In this document: positions 1-10,547 of the stretch, in pieces
How positions within the stretch are numbered: position 1 is the first letter of the stretch
Layout of the letters: each line of letters opens with the position of its first letter
From: Histomonas meleagridis
Taxonomy: Eukaryota > Parabasalia > Tritrichomonadida > Dientamoebidae
Length of the DNA: 64,000 nt
Assembly: GCA_020186115.1 (NCBI GenBank)
Contig: WSYJ01000063.1
Location: 269,512 to 333,511 of the forward strand
Reading direction: 5' to 3'
Notes under the pieces: model-generated
The model's database searches: none
The model's input: only the letters and a program-made list of their open reading frames with translations
What the model was told of the DNA's origin: nothing
Made by a program: the position numbers and the translations under genes

Positions 1-2
1 AT

Positions 3-1091
3 GATTATTTACCTCTTCATTCTAAAAATCATGTAAAGGTAATTAATGGTACTTCTATTTTAGATTCTATTGACAAGAAATTCAAAACTTTAGATGCCAA
101 AACAGAACATTATATAATGTTATCTATAATTTTAGAGACAACATTTCAGTTACATATTTTAAATGAGCCAACAGATGGAGATATTTGTATTTGTGAAGAT
201 AACAAATATTCAATACCAGATAAGTGCAGTCAACAAAATACTTATTCAGATATGAATGCAATTTTAGGTATTTCTCATTATCTTAATGGTAGAATAATTT
301 ATGTTGACAAATCATTTTCAATGTCTTTATTATTTTTATTTATTCCAGAGAAATATGAATTTAGATTACTTAATAAAAATGGATTAACAAAACATTCGGT
401 TACTATTATAAATTCAGGTTATGATCCCGAAGAATTAAATAGTAGAATAGCCAATTTAGATGTTGATGACTTAATAGTTATTCTCGATTCACAAACAAAT
501 AATCTTGAAACAAGTACAACACAAAATATTAAAACAAATGCAAATGATAAAATAATTTATTTTGATAATTTGAACTTTTCAAATGTTACATTGGTATCAA
601 ATGGTTATATTTTATCTGCTGATAATCTTTTTATAGATTATGAATCTTATACTGATTCAATTAAACAAGAAGAAATTAATATTACTGACGCTGATGTGCC
701 AATTTCAACAATTAAAGTTTATGATGATTATATTGAACTTATTTCATCTATTCAAGAAGTTAAGAAAATTAATTTAATCGAAAATATGAATTTCACTTTC
801 GAAACTTATCGTCCAACGTCATATATGACTTTATAATATTTAATTATAAAAGGTAAGGAAGGTCAACGTAATTTAACGAAAGGAGTTCAAATTACAATTA
901 TCGCTTATAATGTTGATGGTTGTAATTATCAAATTGATGAAGAATTAAAAGATATCGTTAATGTAATATCTTTTCCATTAAAGGAATTTATTAATAAATT
1001 AACAACAGCAGCAATCGTAGGTATTGCAATTGGATGTGTCGCAGGCGTCGTTATAATTGGAATAATAATTTGGAAAATAATAGCATCATAA
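3..1091 (+). pseudogene. C-terminal part of a membrane surface protein, interrupted by one stop
   Basis: The frame is open from the first bases of the window, so the gene starts upstream. It runs to a TAA at 834-836 and then continues in the same frame to a second TAA at 1089-1091. The stretch after the internal stop ends in one strong membrane helix (AAIVGIAIGCVAGVVIIGII) and a very short cytoplasmic tail. That is the type I anchor usual for large trichomonad surface proteins. The upstream part is Asn/Ile/Ser-rich and beta-like, with no domain I recognise. The keeping of frame and of the anchor beyond the stop is what I see; that the stop is a recent inactivating mutation is inference. Alternatively, the stop is an assembly error or the true end of a soluble form. 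Confidence 0.55.
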
Positions 1092-1264
1092 TAAACCATT
1101 TAATTTTTATTTTTTATCTTTTGTGTTATTACGTGAGAGAAATAGACGCATTGCATTATATGGAAAGCGTCTAAGTTCATGAAAATAAAAAAAATGTAAT
1201 GAAAGAGTTTTTACACTTTTTGTAAAATTGTCACTTTTTATAACTTTGCACTTTTTGTAAATCT

Positions 1265-1270
1265 TCATTT
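1265..1270 (+). promoter_or_regulatory. candidate initiator (Inr) of the symplekin-like gene
   Basis: TCATTT lies 7 nt upstream of the ATG at 1278. Trichomonad protein genes commonly use an initiator of the form TCAYW close to the start codon. The match is short and could be chance in AT-rich DNA. Confidence 0.35.
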
Positions 1271-1277
1271 GTTTTTC

Positions 1278-2000
1278 ATGTTCAACAACATTGATCGAAT
1301 TCCTAAAAACCTAAACAACAAATCTCGCCTAAATCACGAAGACGAACTTAATGATGTAAGTTTATTTTTAATGAATGAATTAGAACAACCAAATGATCCA
1401 CAATTTTTAATATCAATTATTCCATCATTAAATAAAAATGAGCTTACGAAGTTCATTCCACATATGTTAAAATTACCATCAATATCACTTAAGCAAGTTA
1501 TCTCTAATATTATTAATTCAAGTAATATTAATAACTCATTCTTTCTATTTGAGTTAAACAAAATACCAAAAAAATCGGGGTTGTTTGGTAAAGCAGTCGA
1601 AGCATTAAGTTATTACTTCGATTTCAATGTGAATTATGCCGAATGTATAATAGCTGCTGATGCTGTTATTCGTAACAAAACGAACTTGGACTTGATCATG
1701 GACACTTTGTTTGGTATCGTAAACAAATTCCAAAATGAAAAATGTTATAAATATGTATTAAATATTAATATTCCACAATTAGCAGAACTAAATTTGTTCC
1801 ATAAGAAAAGAAATTGCGACATTTTGATGAAGATCATTTCCATGACAAGGCCGTACTCGTCGAAGTTGGCACTGCAGTTGCTTCGAGCCGATGAAATTGA
1901 GAATTTGGTGATGACGCACCCGAGTTTGGCGCAAGTGCTGTATGAAAAGGCGAGAAGAATGCCAATGGTGACGCCTGAGGTGCTAAGGATACTGCAATAA
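1278..2000 (+). CDS. symplekin/Pta1 C-terminal-domain protein
   Basis: 240 residues from the ATG at 1278, the first ATG of the frame and just after an Inr-like TCATTT. The protein is all-helical. Its segment IIPSLNKNELTKFIPHMLKL and the pattern LQLLRADEIENLVMTHPSL near the end match the shape of the symplekin C-terminal domain, where a similar leucine/proline helix pair is followed by a short terminal helix. Symplekin is the scaffold of the mRNA cleavage and polyadenylation complex in the nucleus. Full-length symplekin is over 1000 residues, so this is either a stand-alone C-terminal domain or a split gene; the HEAT-repeat N-terminus is not in the upstream 200 nt. The last 160 nt are visibly more GC-rich than the rest of the gene. 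The family call is from remembered pattern only. Confidence 0.5.
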   Translation: MFNNIDRIPKNLNNKSRLNHEDELNDVSLFLMNELEQPNDPQFLISIIPSLNKNELTKFIPHMLKLPSISLKQVISNIINSSNINNSFFLFELNKIPKKSGLFGKAVEALSYYFDFNVNYAECIIAADAVIRNKTNLDLIMDTLFGIVNKFQNEKCYKYVLNINIPQLAELNLFHKKRNCDILMKIISMTRPYSSKLALQLLRADEIENLVMTHPSLAQVLYEKARRMPMVTPEVLRILQ

Positions 2001-2982
2001 TGAAACAGGCAAAAAGTCCTGACACTACTTTTTATTTTTTATTTTTTATTTTTTCATTATTATGACTTTAATTATTTTTCTTTTCTATTGTTGTTGTTGT
2101 AGAATTAAAAAGAGTTTTTCCAAATTAGATTTTATTTATGGTGCTCTTTGTGATTCTTCTTCTTCAACATTTAAGTCTTTGAATTAATCACACCAACTAA
2201 AGTTACATACATTTTATACGTATAATTTGATTAACAAATCTCATTGAAGTTTTCTTTCCCATTATAGAAAGTGCATCAAAGTCTTCCATCTGATTGGTAC
2301 CGACTTCCTTTTTTATTATATTTTTTTTATTTTTGAATTATAAATTTTCTTTTGTGAATCTTATAGTTATATTAAATCTTTTGAATGGAGAGAAAAATTT
2401 AATCATTTATGTTTCGGAAACATTTCAACATGTTAATTAAATTTCTAAAAGAATAAAATAAGAGTTTAGTTTATATATAATAGTTTTTATTTATATATGA
2501 TTTATTTTTAGGAATCAATATGATGTAGACAAAAAGGGTGAGTCAGATCTTATTCCACCATTTATTTAAGTAAAAATTATAATTTTAAAAAATATTTTTT
2601 TATGAATAATTCATTAAATGTGTTGTTGTACTTTTATGATTGCTTACAATAATTTTTAATGTTACTGTAATTTTTCTCAGGAAGTTGTTTGCTTGATGGT
2701 AAATCGCATAAATGGTTTTATCATTAGAAAGCAATTTCGTTTTGTTCAAGACTTAATATACCATATATGCTTTATGAAGTAATGTTTGGTGATTTCCTAA
2801 TGTTATTTTGGAACATTATAACTATTAAGAAAACAAATAAACATTTTTATCATATATTTTGATCCTTTAATTTAAAATTTTTGTATCTTTTACTCATTTT
2901 TCATATTTATTTAAACCAACAAATTTTTTATTAATTTTTTTTTAATATTTTATTATTAAATGTTTAAAAAATATAAAACTTT
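2001..2982. other. non-coding interval between convergent genes
   Basis: About 980 nt of AT-rich sequence with many T and A runs between the converging symplekin-like and 7-TM-like genes. It starts with a run of TTTTTA-type repeats (2026-2056) that would serve as a 3' end region. I see no open frame of interest, no tRNA-like cloverleaf and no clear repeat. Confidence 0.6.
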
Positions 2983-4086
2983 TTATTTATTTTCTTCTTG
3001 ACTAATCAATGCACTATCATCCAAAGGAAGCTCATTTTTCAAGTCATTCATTTTAGGTATTGTTGCGAGGATCAAAAAAGAGAAAAGTGTTTCAAACGCT
3101 TCGAAAACAATAAATTGTACATACGCATAAAGAAGCTCTCTCTCGGCTGCTTGTTTGTCTTTGGCTTTTGATATTAACTTTATAGCCATTGCGACAAGTG
3201 GACATATTGTAATTGTAAAGAACTTCTCAACATGTTTTCTTATATTTTCGTCGAATCTTTTACGTATTAATATGGTGTGTATTATAACTAATATTACTAA
3301 ACCAACAAATAAAACAGAAATATAAGCAACAAACGAAATGAAAATACCGGAAACAATTATAATTGTTGCCGAAATTAATGGAAATATACCAAAGAAATAA
3401 ATTTTATCAATGAGAGAAAGATCATCAAAAAATGGTTTTAGGAAATTATAATCAGTGAAAATTATAAAAAATAGATAAAAAATCGAAGCAATGATAAATT
3501 GAGTATCAAGTTCCATATTAAATACACCTTGATTAACGAAAATTGTTAACATGAGAAAAATTAGAAATTGTAATGTTAAAATAGCAGTTGGAATTGTAAC
3601 GATTGGAGTTAATTTTATACTACTCTTATTTTGAATCCACCGAAATATGAGAATTGAACATACAACTAAAACAACAGCACATGAACCGGTAGAATATATC
3701 AACCATTCTTGTTGAAAATCCGATTTATTTCCAATTATGTCAATATGAAGATGAAGTGTTTCATCCACAAAAAGGGATTCTCGATGAAAACGAAGATAAT
3801 CTTCACTTGTCACCTTTTCATTTATATTAATTTGGTGTGTAAGAGATAAATTACTAACAGTAAATTCGTACTCCTGTGAATAACATGATGAATATGCGTA
3901 TGTGGACCTTACAAAGCATGCAGAAATATCAATTGTCCTATTTAACTCAGTATTTTCCATAGAAAATGTTGCAAGAATAATGGAATTTTTACGGAACCCA
4001 TGAGGCCCAAATAAAGCATAACGATGGTCGCCATTTATAACAAAATCATGCTTCAGAAATAGCAGAGATAGCAATAACGATATCAT
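2983..4086 (-). CDS. secreted-start, seven-helix membrane protein
   Basis: 367 residues from an ATG at 4086. A short hydrophobic signal (MISLLLSLLFL) is followed by about 115 extracytoplasmic residues with several Cys (ACFVRS, SSCYSQ). About seven hydrophobic helices follow, the first near residues 130-150 (SCAVVLVVCSILIF) and the last near 330-350 (FIVFEAFETLFSFLILATI). The tail is acidic (PLDDSALISQEENK). A luminal N-domain plus seven helices recalls GOST/GPR107-like or GPCR-like receptors, but no diagnostic motif is present, so the family is open. It is convergent with the symplekin-like gene. The topology is read directly; receptor or trafficking roles would be inference. Confidence 0.6.
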   Translation of the reverse strand: MISLLLSLLFLKHDFVINGDHRYALFGPHGFRKNSIILATFSMENTELNRTIDISACFVRSTYAYSSCYSQEYEFTVSNLSLTHQININEKVTSEDYLRFHRESLFVDETLHLHIDIIGNKSDFQQEWLIYSTGSCAVVLVVCSILIFRWIQNKSSIKLTPIVTIPTAILTLQFLIFLMLTIFVNQGVFNMELDTQFIIASIFYLFFIIFTDYNFLKPFFDDLSLIDKIYFFGIFPLISATIIIVSGIFISFVAYISVLFVGLVILVIIHTILIRKRFDENIRKHVEKFFTITICPLVAMAIKLISKAKDKQAAERELLYAYVQFIVFEAFETLFSFLILATIPKMNDLKNELPLDDSALISQEENK

Positions 4087-4444
4087 ACTTTCGATTACAA
4101 ATTAAAAACTTTTTATCTGGTGAACACGTTTCATTGAAACAGGAAAAAATAAACCATATAATTAATTCAATAGCATTTAAATTTTCAGGCCGGATTGGTT
4201 GTTTTAACCGTCAGATTAAGTTGATCCTCATTGAGCATAAACCTCATAAAATTTTATATACAATGTCACTTTTTAATAATTAATTGAATTCATGTTGTAA
4301 TGTTTAAAATGAAATGATTTATATTTTTTAATAAAATAATTTTTTATTTAACAACACTTAATGTAATTTAGATTTACTTTTTTTTCATGAATGATGCAAT
4401 TGAAACTGCTTTGCTTTGAAAAATATCATCCCAATTTTAATATG
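4087..4444. other. non-coding interval
   Basis: About 360 nt of AT-rich sequence between two minus-strand genes. It must hold the promoter of the 7-TM-like gene and the 3' end of the Brr6-like gene. No motif stands out. Confidence 0.5.
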
Positions 4445-4891
4445 TTAAGCTAAAGCCCTCTTTTTTAGTGAAGTAATTAAAACATAAATCAATAAAATAG
4501 TGTAAATAAACACAATTGTTAAATTATTAAGTTCACCAAGGAAATCATCTATAACTAAACCCAGCTTCAAGAAAACCATCTGAGACAAGCTTTGTTTATG
4601 CTGGTTTGCTTCCATACATTTTTGAAATTCTTTGCACATTGTTTCTAAAGCTGGCACAAGATTTGGTTGGTCACACTGATTATTTTTATAATGTTGCATG
4701 CACAATATTTGATTTGGATCAAGTTTTGGTTTTCCGTCTTCAAAATTTTGGATTTCATCTTTTCTCATTAATAAATAAATGTAAAATGAAAAAATTGCAA
4801 AAAAGACATAAACAAGCTCTTTCACTATGAGCGAAAACTGTTGGTTAATCTTTGATATGCTTTTTCCTTGTTGATGCTTCTCCAAAACCAA
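4445..4891 (-). CDS. Brr6/Brl1-type nuclear-envelope protein; start unresolved
   Basis: Two membrane helices flank a luminal loop with the four-Cys signature of the Brl1/Brr6 family: LCMQHYKNNQCDQPNL, then ETMCKEFQKCMEAN. Members sit in the nuclear envelope and assist nuclear pore assembly and membrane homeostasis. The first helix is near LVYVFFAIFSFYIYLLM and the second near TIVFIYTILLIYVLITSL. The open frame extends upstream of the first helix but contains no ATG. The first in-frame Met (about 4768) would delete helix 1, so a short unseen first exon, a non-AUG start or a sequence error is likely. The region upstream is shared with the divergent coiled-coil gene, whose ATG is only about 40 nt away. 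Confidence 0.65.
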   Translation of the reverse strand: MVLEKHQQGKSISKINQQFSLIVKELVYVFFAIFSFYIYLLMRKDEIQNFEDGKPKLDPNQILCMQHYKNNQCDQPNLVPALETMCKEFQKCMEANQHKQSLSQMVFLKLGLVIDDFLGELNNLTIVFIYTILLIYVLITSLKKRALA

Positions 4892-4931
4892 ATTTTGTAT
4901 TGCTTTGCCGTTTATTTTTTTCCCAAACCAA

Positions 4932-5456
4932 ATGCAACAACAACAACAACGAATTACAGCAACACAAAAGGAAATAGATCATGTTGTAGATCTTTTTCGA
5001 GAAGCATTGGAAACAAACTTAGAAGAAGTACCAGGTGTTTTAGATATAAATAAAGTTGTAATGGAATTTCAAAATTTATTATATCAACGAGTTGAAAGAG
5101 TTCCATCTTTTGAAGATGACCAACAAGCACAGGATCTAAAATTGAAAATCGAAAATTTACAGAAAAAAGCACTTCGATTAAAAAGCACATTACATTCAAA
5201 TCGAAGTCTTTTTATTCAACAGGTTCAAGTTCAAGCAGAGCAAATGCTAGAAGAACAAAGCAAACCATTACAAATCCAAATTGATGAAGAAGAACCAAAT
5301 TTTGAATTTCCAGAAGATTTTCAAGAAAGATTAAGTCTTCTTGATGAAACTATCAATCAACTTCATAACCAAATCAACACGACGAAAAAGAATATGAATG
5401 ATAGTATTTCTAAGTATACTGCTTTTGAAAGAAGTGCTTCAAGTTTTTTCAAATAA
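4932..5456 (+). CDS. coiled-coil protein, function unknown
   Basis: 174 residues from the ATG at 4932. The start is Gln-rich (MQQQQQ, from a CAA repeat). Two heptad-bearing segments follow, around DLKLKIENLQKKALRLKSTL and ERLSLLDETINQLHNQINTT, separated by an acidic linker (IDEEEPNFEFPEDF). The size and two-helix layout would suit a small kinetochore or vesicle-tethering subunit, but nothing in the sequence decides this. It is transcribed divergently from the Brr6-like gene with almost no spacer, so the two probably share one promoter region. Confidence 0.6.
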   Translation: MQQQQQRITATQKEIDHVVDLFREALETNLEEVPGVLDINKVVMEFQNLLYQRVERVPSFEDDQQAQDLKLKIENLQKKALRLKSTLHSNRSLFIQQVQVQAEQMLEEQSKPLQIQIDEEEPNFEFPEDFQERLSLLDETINQLHNQINTTKKNMNDSISKYTAFERSASSFFK

Positions 5457-5519
5457 TTTTTTATTGTAAATCATATTGTTAACGAAATGAATAAAAATAT
5501 TAAGAAATTTTTATTAATT

Positions 5520-6808
5520 ATTTTGTTTAAGTAATTTAATAATTTCTTCATTACCATTTCTTATTGCCAAAGAAAGTGCTGAATCATATAATTTTAATAA
5601 TTTCCATATATTATTTAAAAATAATAGATAGATAGAATGAATACTAAACAAAACAAATATATATTTTTAATATTAATATCAATTCCTTTGTGATTAAGAT
5701 GTAATTTAATGATAGAAGTATGATCATTTTTGGATGCTAATATAAGAGCTGTATGAAATATTTTATACAATTTCCATATATTATTTTGAAACATAAAATT
5801 ATTTACAGAAATTTTAGATTTAGCATTTACATCAATATCTTTTTGTTGAAGAAGAACCTTAACTGCTTCATATTGACCAGACATAGATGCACACATAAGT
5901 GCTGTCTGTCCTAATTTAAAATTAAAACAGTATATTATTAAAAGGAATTAATTATATAATAAAAAAACATCTTTATCATTTATTTTAACTCCTTTATGTT
6001 TAAGAAGTAATTTAAGTATTTCTATATAACCGAGTTCAGATGCATTTGTGATTACTGACCGAAATAATTTCAATAAATTCCAAATATTATTTTGAAATAT
6101 TATTTTATAGAAACAAACTAATTAAAAAAGTAAACAAATGTCTTTGATATTTATTTTAATACCTTTTTGTTTAAGAAGTAATTTGACTGCTTTTGCTTGA
6201 CATTTTACAACTGCGGTCATAAGTGCTGTATTAAATAATTTAAAACATTTCCAAATATTATTTTTAAACACGAAACATTTAAATTAAATTATAAATAAAA
6301 CAAATAAAAATCTTGATCATTTATATTTATTTTTTTGTGTTTAAGAAGTAATTTAATTACTTCCGTTTGGCCGAATTCCGATGCTTTCATAAGTGCTGTA
6401 TGAAATAACCTAAATAATTTCCAAATATTATTATGAAATCCAAAATTATTAAAATAAATTTTAAATAAAACAAATTAATATCTTTAGCATTAACATCAAT
6501 ATTTTTTTGTTCAAGAAGGAGTTTAATCATTTCAATTTTACCCCGAGCGGCGTACATAAGTGCTGTCGCAAATAAATTATATTATTTCCAAATGTTATTT
6601 TAAAACATAGTATTATAAGGGAAAAAAGAAACCAAATAAAGAAAACAAATATCTTTAGCATTAATATCAATTCCTATTTGTAGAAATAATTTAAAAATAG
6701 CATCGTAACCATATTCAGCTGCATTTATAAATTCTTTTTCGAATATTACAAAAATATTTTAAATAATAAATTGAATTATTTTATTATGTTAATAAAATTC
6801 TAATAGAA
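5520..6808 (-). pseudogene. decayed ankyrin-repeat tail with about 170-nt period
   Basis: Downstream of the DUF3447 gene on the same strand lie at least eight ankyrin units (pattern of TALM.AS...EIVKLLL..KGIDINAKD). Their anchor positions (5523, 5690, 5844, 5997, 6167, 6337, 6507, 6678) are spaced 167, 154, 153, 170, 170, 170 and 171 nt. Each 99-nt ankyrin unit is followed by about 71 nt (about 54 in short ones) of AT-rich spacer, so consecutive units sit in different frames. Read as plain sequence this is broken coding DNA. The repeat residues themselves are well kept. See the finding on frame-rotating arrays. Confidence 0.7.
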
Positions 6809-8017
6809 TTAAAAAACAATTTTTTGATTTAAATCAATATATTTATTATTAATAAGAAACTCTAAAAGTTCATTGTTTCCAGAAATCGATTTGATTTTCA
6901 GAAAATCTATTATTATTGGATTTTTCTTAAGAAAATATTGTGTAAGAAATAAATTTCCATTTGCAATTGATTCAATGATAAGTGCCTCATTTATTTCCAT
7001 TCCTTCATTAAATAAAAACAAAAGTATATCATAATTATTAAACTTTATACAATGTCTCCCTAACAATATTAAATTTTGATTATCTTCTAATTTATTCTCA
7101 TAAATATAATGAAAGATATCATTTCGATGATATTCAATTGCCGCTTCATATGCTCTAATAAATGGTATATGATTTTGTTCACATAAATGAAGAATTTCAT
7201 TGTTCCCACCTGCAATTGCAAATCTGCATGAATTTTTCAAATTTGCTTCATTTAATAATAAATATCTAAAGCATTTTATTGACCCGAAAAATGCTGCGTA
7301 ATCAACTAATGAGACATTATTTGGAAATAATTCATTAGGATCTTGAGAAAGAAATGAATGTCTTTCATAAAGTGATGGTTTGATGAATTGATTAAAATCA
7401 AAATTTGTTTGTGATGAAATTTCTTGAAGTTTTTCAATTTCATCATTTCGAATTATTTGCGCAATTTCACTTGGATTAACACCATCATTTATTAATTGTT
7501 TTTGAAGTTCCCAATCATTATTAGAAAGTTTATCAATTTCTTCAAAGAAAAATTTATACCTTGGACAATCTCTACAATAACATAATTCTTTGCTTGATAA
7601 ATAATGTGCAAAATATGGTATATTTTTATATTGACATATCTTCGGTTGAATTAATCCATTTTCGATCATTTTGTGAAGAAGATAAAATGATTCTTGAGAA
7701 GAAATAGAAAGAATAAATTGGGTGAAAACTTCAATGATTCTGATGTTATTCCCTTTTTCAACATTTTTTATATCAATTTTTATTAAATATTCAAAACACA
7801 CTTTATCATTACCTTGTATAACAAAACACAAATATACAATTTTACAAAGAATCAATATAAATGAATATGAATAATCGGAAGTAATAAGATATGCAAATGA
7901 AGTTTCAACTGATTGATCAATATTGTCTTCATTTAAGTCTAAAATAATATTTTGAAGATCAAGCAGTGATTGAAGATTTTTTGTATATTTTTCTGTCTGG
8001 CTTTGGGTACTTCCCAT
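6809..8017 (-). CDS. DUF3447 ankyrin-family protein
   Basis: 402 residues from an ATG at 8017. It shares the trichomonad DUF3447 core with two other genes here: NDWELQKQLI, NPSEIAQIIRNDEIEKLQEI, VDYAAFFGSIKCFRYLLLNE, and the ankyrin-like FAIAGGNNEILHLCEQNHIP. The N-terminal 170 residues are helical and less conserved. In this family the C-terminus normally continues into a run of ankyrin repeats for protein binding; here it ends at NKYIDLNQKIVF and the repeats continue only as an out-of-frame tail. The family is hugely expanded in trichomonads, and the function of individual members is unknown. Confidence 0.8.
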   Translation of the reverse strand: MGSTQSQTEKYTKNLQSLLDLQNIILDLNEDNIDQSVETSFAYLITSDYSYSFILILCKIVYLCFVIQGNDKVCFEYLIKIDIKNVEKGNNIRIIEVFTQFILSISSQESFYLLHKMIENGLIQPKICQYKNIPYFAHYLSSKELCYCRDCPRYKFFFEEIDKLSNNDWELQKQLINDGVNPSEIAQIIRNDEIEKLQEISSQTNFDFNQFIKPSLYERHSFLSQDPNELFPNNVSLVDYAAFFGSIKCFRYLLLNEANLKNSCRFAIAGGNNEILHLCEQNHIPFIRAYEAAIEYHRNDIFHYIYENKLEDNQNLILLGRHCIKFNNYDILLFLFNEGMEINEALIIESIANGNLFLTQYFLKKNPIIIDFLKIKSISGNNELLEFLINNKYIDLNQKIVF

Positions 8018-8986
8018 TTTTTGTTGTTTGGCCGAAACTTTTTCTATAGCATTTTCACAGCTAAGTCAGAAAATAAACGGTCACTGCGAGGATTTATTCC
8101 CACAAATAATTTCAGATTTCCCGTTAGCAAGCAATAATACGAACTCAATCTATGCTCTTTTGGTTATGTATACATGCATGAATTTTGTTTAGAAAAAACT
8201 GATGAACAAATTGAAAGATTTTTTTTCGTTTTTCATTATAAAAAAAAGTCCATTAAAAACTTAGATTGTCAATCATGTTTAAATTTTTCTATAAAACAAC
8301 ATGATTTCATATGCTGACCACTTTTAATACTATGTGTTAAACTCAACCTTCGATTTTGTACGAACGTATATAGCGATCTTGATATCATGAATATATATAT
8401 ATATACATCTATGATTAATATAAATCTAAGAATAATCCCATAATTAGCACTAGATAAATTTATTTTTTCATTTCAAAAAGTGACAAAAATCGACTTTTGC
8501 ATGGTTTATGTTGAATGATAGAGGCATTTATCTTTATCCTAAATTTGTTAATAGAGGCTATATTTTATCAAATATACACAAAAAATGAAATATTAAAGAA
8601 ACAAAATAGTGTCTGAAAAAAAAAAGATCCTCTACAAAAAATCGAAATTTTGACAAAAATATTTTTCTCATTATTTTATGAAAATTTTTCAAATTACATT
8701 ATGTATATGTATAAATATCAGAGGATCATTTTAAGAAAAACGACCTTAACTTGGTGTGACTAGTTTTTGCATGACATGTGATTTGAAATATACCAAATGA
8801 TTAACCATCTTCATATTTTAAATCATTTTTTGTGGAAAGGGGTCACAAGTTTAGAGCACATGATCAAAAATTTAGAAATATTTTTATGCAGTTGAATCAA
8901 ACTCGTAAAAGAAGCGCAATTTCAAGGACGATTAAAATGTATCGAAAATCCACTTTTTGATACATTGTGCATACAAATATCAGTTC
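8018..8986. other. non-coding interval between divergent genes
   Basis: Nearly 1 kb of AT-rich DNA with a short (AT)n run at about 8390-8405 and scattered A/T tracts. It separates the divergent DUF3447 and longin-like genes. I see no coding pattern, RNA gene or long repeat. Confidence 0.55.
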
Positions 8987-10345
8987 ATGTATGTATCGTT
9001 ATTGAAAAATTTAACTGATTTTGAGAATTTAGTTCTAATGAATAAAAACAACATTTTTCCCAAACATTTTTGGAATGATGGAATGGAAGAGTTTTGGCAA
9101 ACAAATAAGAAAACGCCACAAGAATCTCTTGGGTTTCCTTGTTTTGCTTCAATTATGTTTAAAAATGTTAATATTGGGGAAGAAGATAATGAAGATCCAA
9201 GTCATATTCTTAAAAACCTAATATATATTTATCCACAAAAAATCCCAATTGAACTGCAACAAGCGCTTATTGGTGTTTTAACATCATTTATGACATTCTC
9301 TAAATTAAACATAGGTTCAATGGTCTCCTCATTTTCGTGGAGTTCATCAAACATTTCCGTAAAGGCAATACAGTTACCAAGTGGTAACTTTGTTTTATTT
9401 GTTTTAAAAATGCCCAATTTTTTTTCATCATCCTCAATCACAGATACACTCGAAACCACACTTAACGCTATACAGCTCTTTGATTCCAATTTGTTTACGT
9501 ACAGTAACGATGACAACGAGTTAATTTGTTATATTCGAAAATCATTATCATCGAGATCATTTATTTATACAAATTATACATTTAACGTCGGGAAGGAAAA
9601 CCAGAACTTCCAATACACAGTTCGCCCTGTTTCCATTTTTAATTATTCCGCGCATTCGTTGCCAATTATTGCGCAATTGTTCGAATTAATCGAAAAGATT
9701 TCGGATCGAATTCTTTACGTTGCATTTTTCGAATCAGACAAATTGGTAACTTCAACATTTCCCAAATGGTTTTCTTATTTTTTGCCGTTGTTTTCCGCTC
9801 CAAAAACAGAACTTGGTTTTTCATGCATGAAATCTCTTTTCAAAATTTTTTCATTATATCTTCCAATAAATGATAACGTTACTCCAGTGACACTTGCAGT
9901 TAGTGAAATATATGAAAATTTAAAGTTATTTGTTATGTTTAAAGATCAAAGAGATTTCGAAGATATCATAAATCAACTAACAGAATTGGTTTCAAGTGGC
10001 ATAGAAGAGTTTTATACCGAACTTGTTAATTGGACAGACCCTAAAGAAACAACTAATGGAGTTGTTGGTATATGGAGCGAAAATGGGATTGCATCAATCG
10101 GCGGTTGCAAACCGAACACACTTTCTCAAATTTCAAACATGTACAGCGGTTTTAAAGAAAATGATGGAGTTGTTGTTTGCGTGAATTTAGATGCTGAAAC
10201 ATCAGTTGCTGGTGCGAAATTTTTGGGATTTCAAATGTTCTCTGAGCTGCCATCTAAAGGAAATTGGGCTGACTTGCTCCAAAAACATTATGAAGCAATG
10301 AAATCAGCATTTCCAAATCTTCCAGAAGAATTTAAGAACATATAA
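8987..10345 (+). CDS. longin-like protein, possible CCZ1/HPS4 relative
   Basis: 452 residues from the first ATG of the frame (8987). After about 50 residues comes CFASIMFKNV, then LKNLIYIYPQKIPIELQQAL, then a hydrophobic strand GNFVLFVLKMP. This order of strand, YP motif, helix and strand resembles the first longin domain of CCZ1/HPS4/INTU proteins. These act with Mon1/HPS1-type partners as exchange factors for Rab GTPases on endosomes and lysosome-related organelles. A second alpha/beta part follows (DRILYVAFFESDKL). The C-terminal third contains GVVGIWSENGIASIGGC. The similarity is to overall pattern, not to unique motifs. It is convergent with the CFAP47-like gene, with about 200 nt between. 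Confidence 0.4.
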   Translation: MYVSLLKNLTDFENLVLMNKNNIFPKHFWNDGMEEFWQTNKKTPQESLGFPCFASIMFKNVNIGEEDNEDPSHILKNLIYIYPQKIPIELQQALIGVLTSFMTFSKLNIGSMVSSFSWSSSNISVKAIQLPSGNFVLFVLKMPNFFSSSSITDTLETTLNAIQLFDSNLFTYSNDDNELICYIRKSLSSRSFIYTNYTFNVGKENQNFQYTVRPVSIFNYSAHSLPIIAQLFELIEKISDRILYVAFFESDKLVTSTFPKWFSYFLPLFSAPKTELGFSCMKSLFKIFSLYLPINDNVTPVTLAVSEIYENLKLFVMFKDQRDFEDIINQLTELVSSGIEEFYTELVNWTDPKETTNGVVGIWSENGIASIGGCKPNTLSQISNMYSGFKENDGVVVCVNLDAETSVAGAKFLGFQMFSELPSKGNWADLLQKHYEAMKSAFPNLPEEFKNI

Positions 10346-10547
10346 ATTATATGCGTATATTTTATATTTGTCATATTAAATAAAAACTTTCACTTATTAT
10401 ATGATAATTCAATTTCAAATCATCAGTAAGATATCATAAAATCAACTGACAAATACCTTATGACATCAAAGGCACTCAACAGATAATAAATTTACACGAA
10501 GACAAAAAAATTTTTAAATCGTATTTATTCACAAACTACAAAAAAAA

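Noticed and set aside
1834-2025. Minus-strand ORF opposite the symplekin-like gene.
   Set aside because: It is a shadow of the GC-richer 3' end of the plus-strand gene; composition and absence of a start support this.
4838-4849. ATTAACCAACAG on the minus strand as a trichomonad 3' splice site for the Brr6-like gene.
   Set aside because: It resembles the acceptor but no matching GTATGT donor with an ATG exon is found upstream.
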